Positions 4,826-5,586 of a stretch of 5,586 nucleotides of DNA are shown piece after piece. The first letter of the stretch is position 1; each line of letters opens with the position of its first letter. This DNA is from Nannocystaceae bacterium (lineage in GTDB: Bacteria; Myxococcota_A; Polyangia; Nannocystales; Nannocystaceae). Below the pieces are notes generated by a model. It did no database searches, was not told the DNA's origin, and saw only the letters and a program-made list of their open reading frames with translations. The position numbers and the translations under genes are program-made. The DNA lies in assembly GCA_016763875.1 (NCBI GenBank), contig JAESSZ010000303.1, positions 1 to 5,586 of the forward strand, written 5' to 3'.

Positions 4826-5586
4826 ATGCCCATATCGAGCACCGCACGCTGTTGGGGATGGCCCCTCGCATACGTGATCCTGTCGGTCGCATGTCAGCCG
4901 GTCGGCCCACGGGCCACCCCCTCGGTGCCCGATGAACCGGTGCCCGCGCTCGAGCAAGGCAACGAACCGAGAGCGATCACGCGGTTCTCCAACGCGGGCA
5001 CGCGCTATGCCGCGATCACGGAGGATGGGCGGGTGCTGGCTTGGGACCTCGAAGGAAACCCCTCGCGCTACGTTGCACGTGCCCTTCCCTTCGTACCGCC
5101 ATCGTCCGCGCTGGTCACAACGCAAGGCGATATCACGGCGCTCACACGGGATGGACGGCTCTTGGTGGTGGACGATGCGATGCGCTCGGCGAAGGAGCTA
5201 AGTATCCCGGCCGGCGTGACGTCGTTCATGCGGATCTGTAGTGCCAAGTTCTCAGACTATTGCGTGGTCGCCACCGGGGAGCTGCGCTGCGCCCCACCGT
5301 GCCATGACGGAAAGCCCTTCGAGCGCTCGCCGCGGCTGTCGCATGTGCGTCGAGTCTGCGCCGGGGAGACGTTCGCATGTGCGGTGCTGGAAACGGGAGC
5401 CGTGCACTGCTGGGGGGAGAACGACCTCGGCCAGCTGGGAGCGAACGCCGTAAGACGTAGCGAACGCCCGCGCCGTGTGCACGGTCTATCGGATGTCGTC
5501 GACCTCGCGTTGGGGCAGGCGCATGGCTGCGCCCTCGACACGGCTGGACGAGTGCATTGCTGGGGCGATACCACCCACGGTCAGAC
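4826..5586 (+). CDS. RCC1-repeat lipoprotein, 5' part (3' end off window)
   Basis: The frame stays open from the ATG at 4826 to the window end (253 codons), so the C-terminus is missing. Residues 13-22 (PLAYVILSVA) are a short hydrophobic signal segment followed by Cys23, consistent with a lipoprotein, though Ser at -3 is atypical for a lipobox. A low-complexity Pro/Glu linker follows (about 24-50). After it come repeats of the RCC1 beta-propeller type. The clearest are CAVLETGAVHCWGENDLGQL (Trp196) and CALDTAGRVHCWGDTTHGQ (Trp246), exactly 50 residues apart, the usual blade period. Three weaker copies precede them: DGRVLAWD (Trp73), DGRLLVVDD (about 115) and TGELRCAPPC (about 155), spaced 40-42 residues. 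The protein is probably attached to a membrane and exposed outside the cytoplasm; its role is unknown. Such Cys-rich CWG-repeat lipoproteins are abundant in myxobacteria. AGGA at 4812-4815, 10 bases before the ATG, serves as ribosome-binding site. The gene is divergent from the transferase. Confidence 0.85.
   Translation, partial: MPISSTARCWGWPLAYVILSVACQPVGPRATPSVPDEPVPALEQGNEPRAITRFSNAGTRYAAITEDGRVLAWDLEGNPSRYVARALPFVPPSSALVTTQGDITALTRDGRLLVVDDAMRSAKELSIPAGVTSFMRICSAKFSDYCVVATGELRCAPPCHDGKPFERSPRLSHVRRVCAGETFACAVLETGAVHCWGENDLGQLGANAVRRSERPRRVHGLSDVVDLALGQAHGCALDTAGRVHCWGDTTHGQ

Noticed and set aside
4607..5125. 172-codon open frame on the minus strand across the divergent interval
   Set aside because: It overlaps the transferase start in another frame and is antisense to the RCC1 lipoprotein; its translation is Arg-rich with no motif.

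Overview
The window is about 63% GC (estimated by eye) and looks like a chromosomal segment from a GC-rich Gram-negative bacterium. Several traits fit a Myxococcota/deltaproteobacterial genome: non-ATG start codons, an actinobacterial/myxobacterial-style phosphofructokinase, Tat- and lipoprotein-type exports, and an RCC1-repeat lipoprotein. That assignment is an inference from gene style, not from a marker gene. No mobile element, CRISPR array, tRNA or rRNA was seen.

Layout. Bases 1-256 carry, on the minus strand, the start of a small membrane protein whose end lies off the window. Divergent from it, 323-1429 (+) is a 6-phosphofructokinase of the group III type. After a 172-base gap comes 1602-2573 (+), a secreted PhnD/selenate-type ABC transporter binding protein with no permease or ATPase beside it. 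Next, 2622-3209 (+) is a TetR-family repressor resembling NemR, and 3367-3924 (+) is an AhpD-like/carboxymuconolactone decarboxylase (CMD) family protein with a CxxC redox motif. Convergent to that gene, 4030-4680 (-) is a glutathione S-transferase family protein. Divergent from the transferase, 4826-5586 (+) is the first part of an RCC1-repeat lipoprotein that runs off the window.

The clearest regulated unit is the TetR-CMD pair. The same 14-bp dyad, GGACCGnnCGGTCC, occurs once before the repressor and twice before the CMD gene. The copy before the repressor lies exactly inside the 17-bp spacer of a strong TTGACA...TATTAA promoter. That promoter would start transcription at or next to the GTG start codon, giving a leaderless message. 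The repressor has a cysteine and a lysine (C106, K175) where E. coli NemR has its redox-sensing Cys/Lys pair. This suggests an autoregulated oxidant/electrophile switch driving a thiol peroxidase-like enzyme. The neighbouring transferase would fit the theme but has no such operator upstream.

The rest of the window looks like ordinary housekeeping or accessory content. No large novel system was found; the best candidate for follow-up is the small NemR-like circuit.
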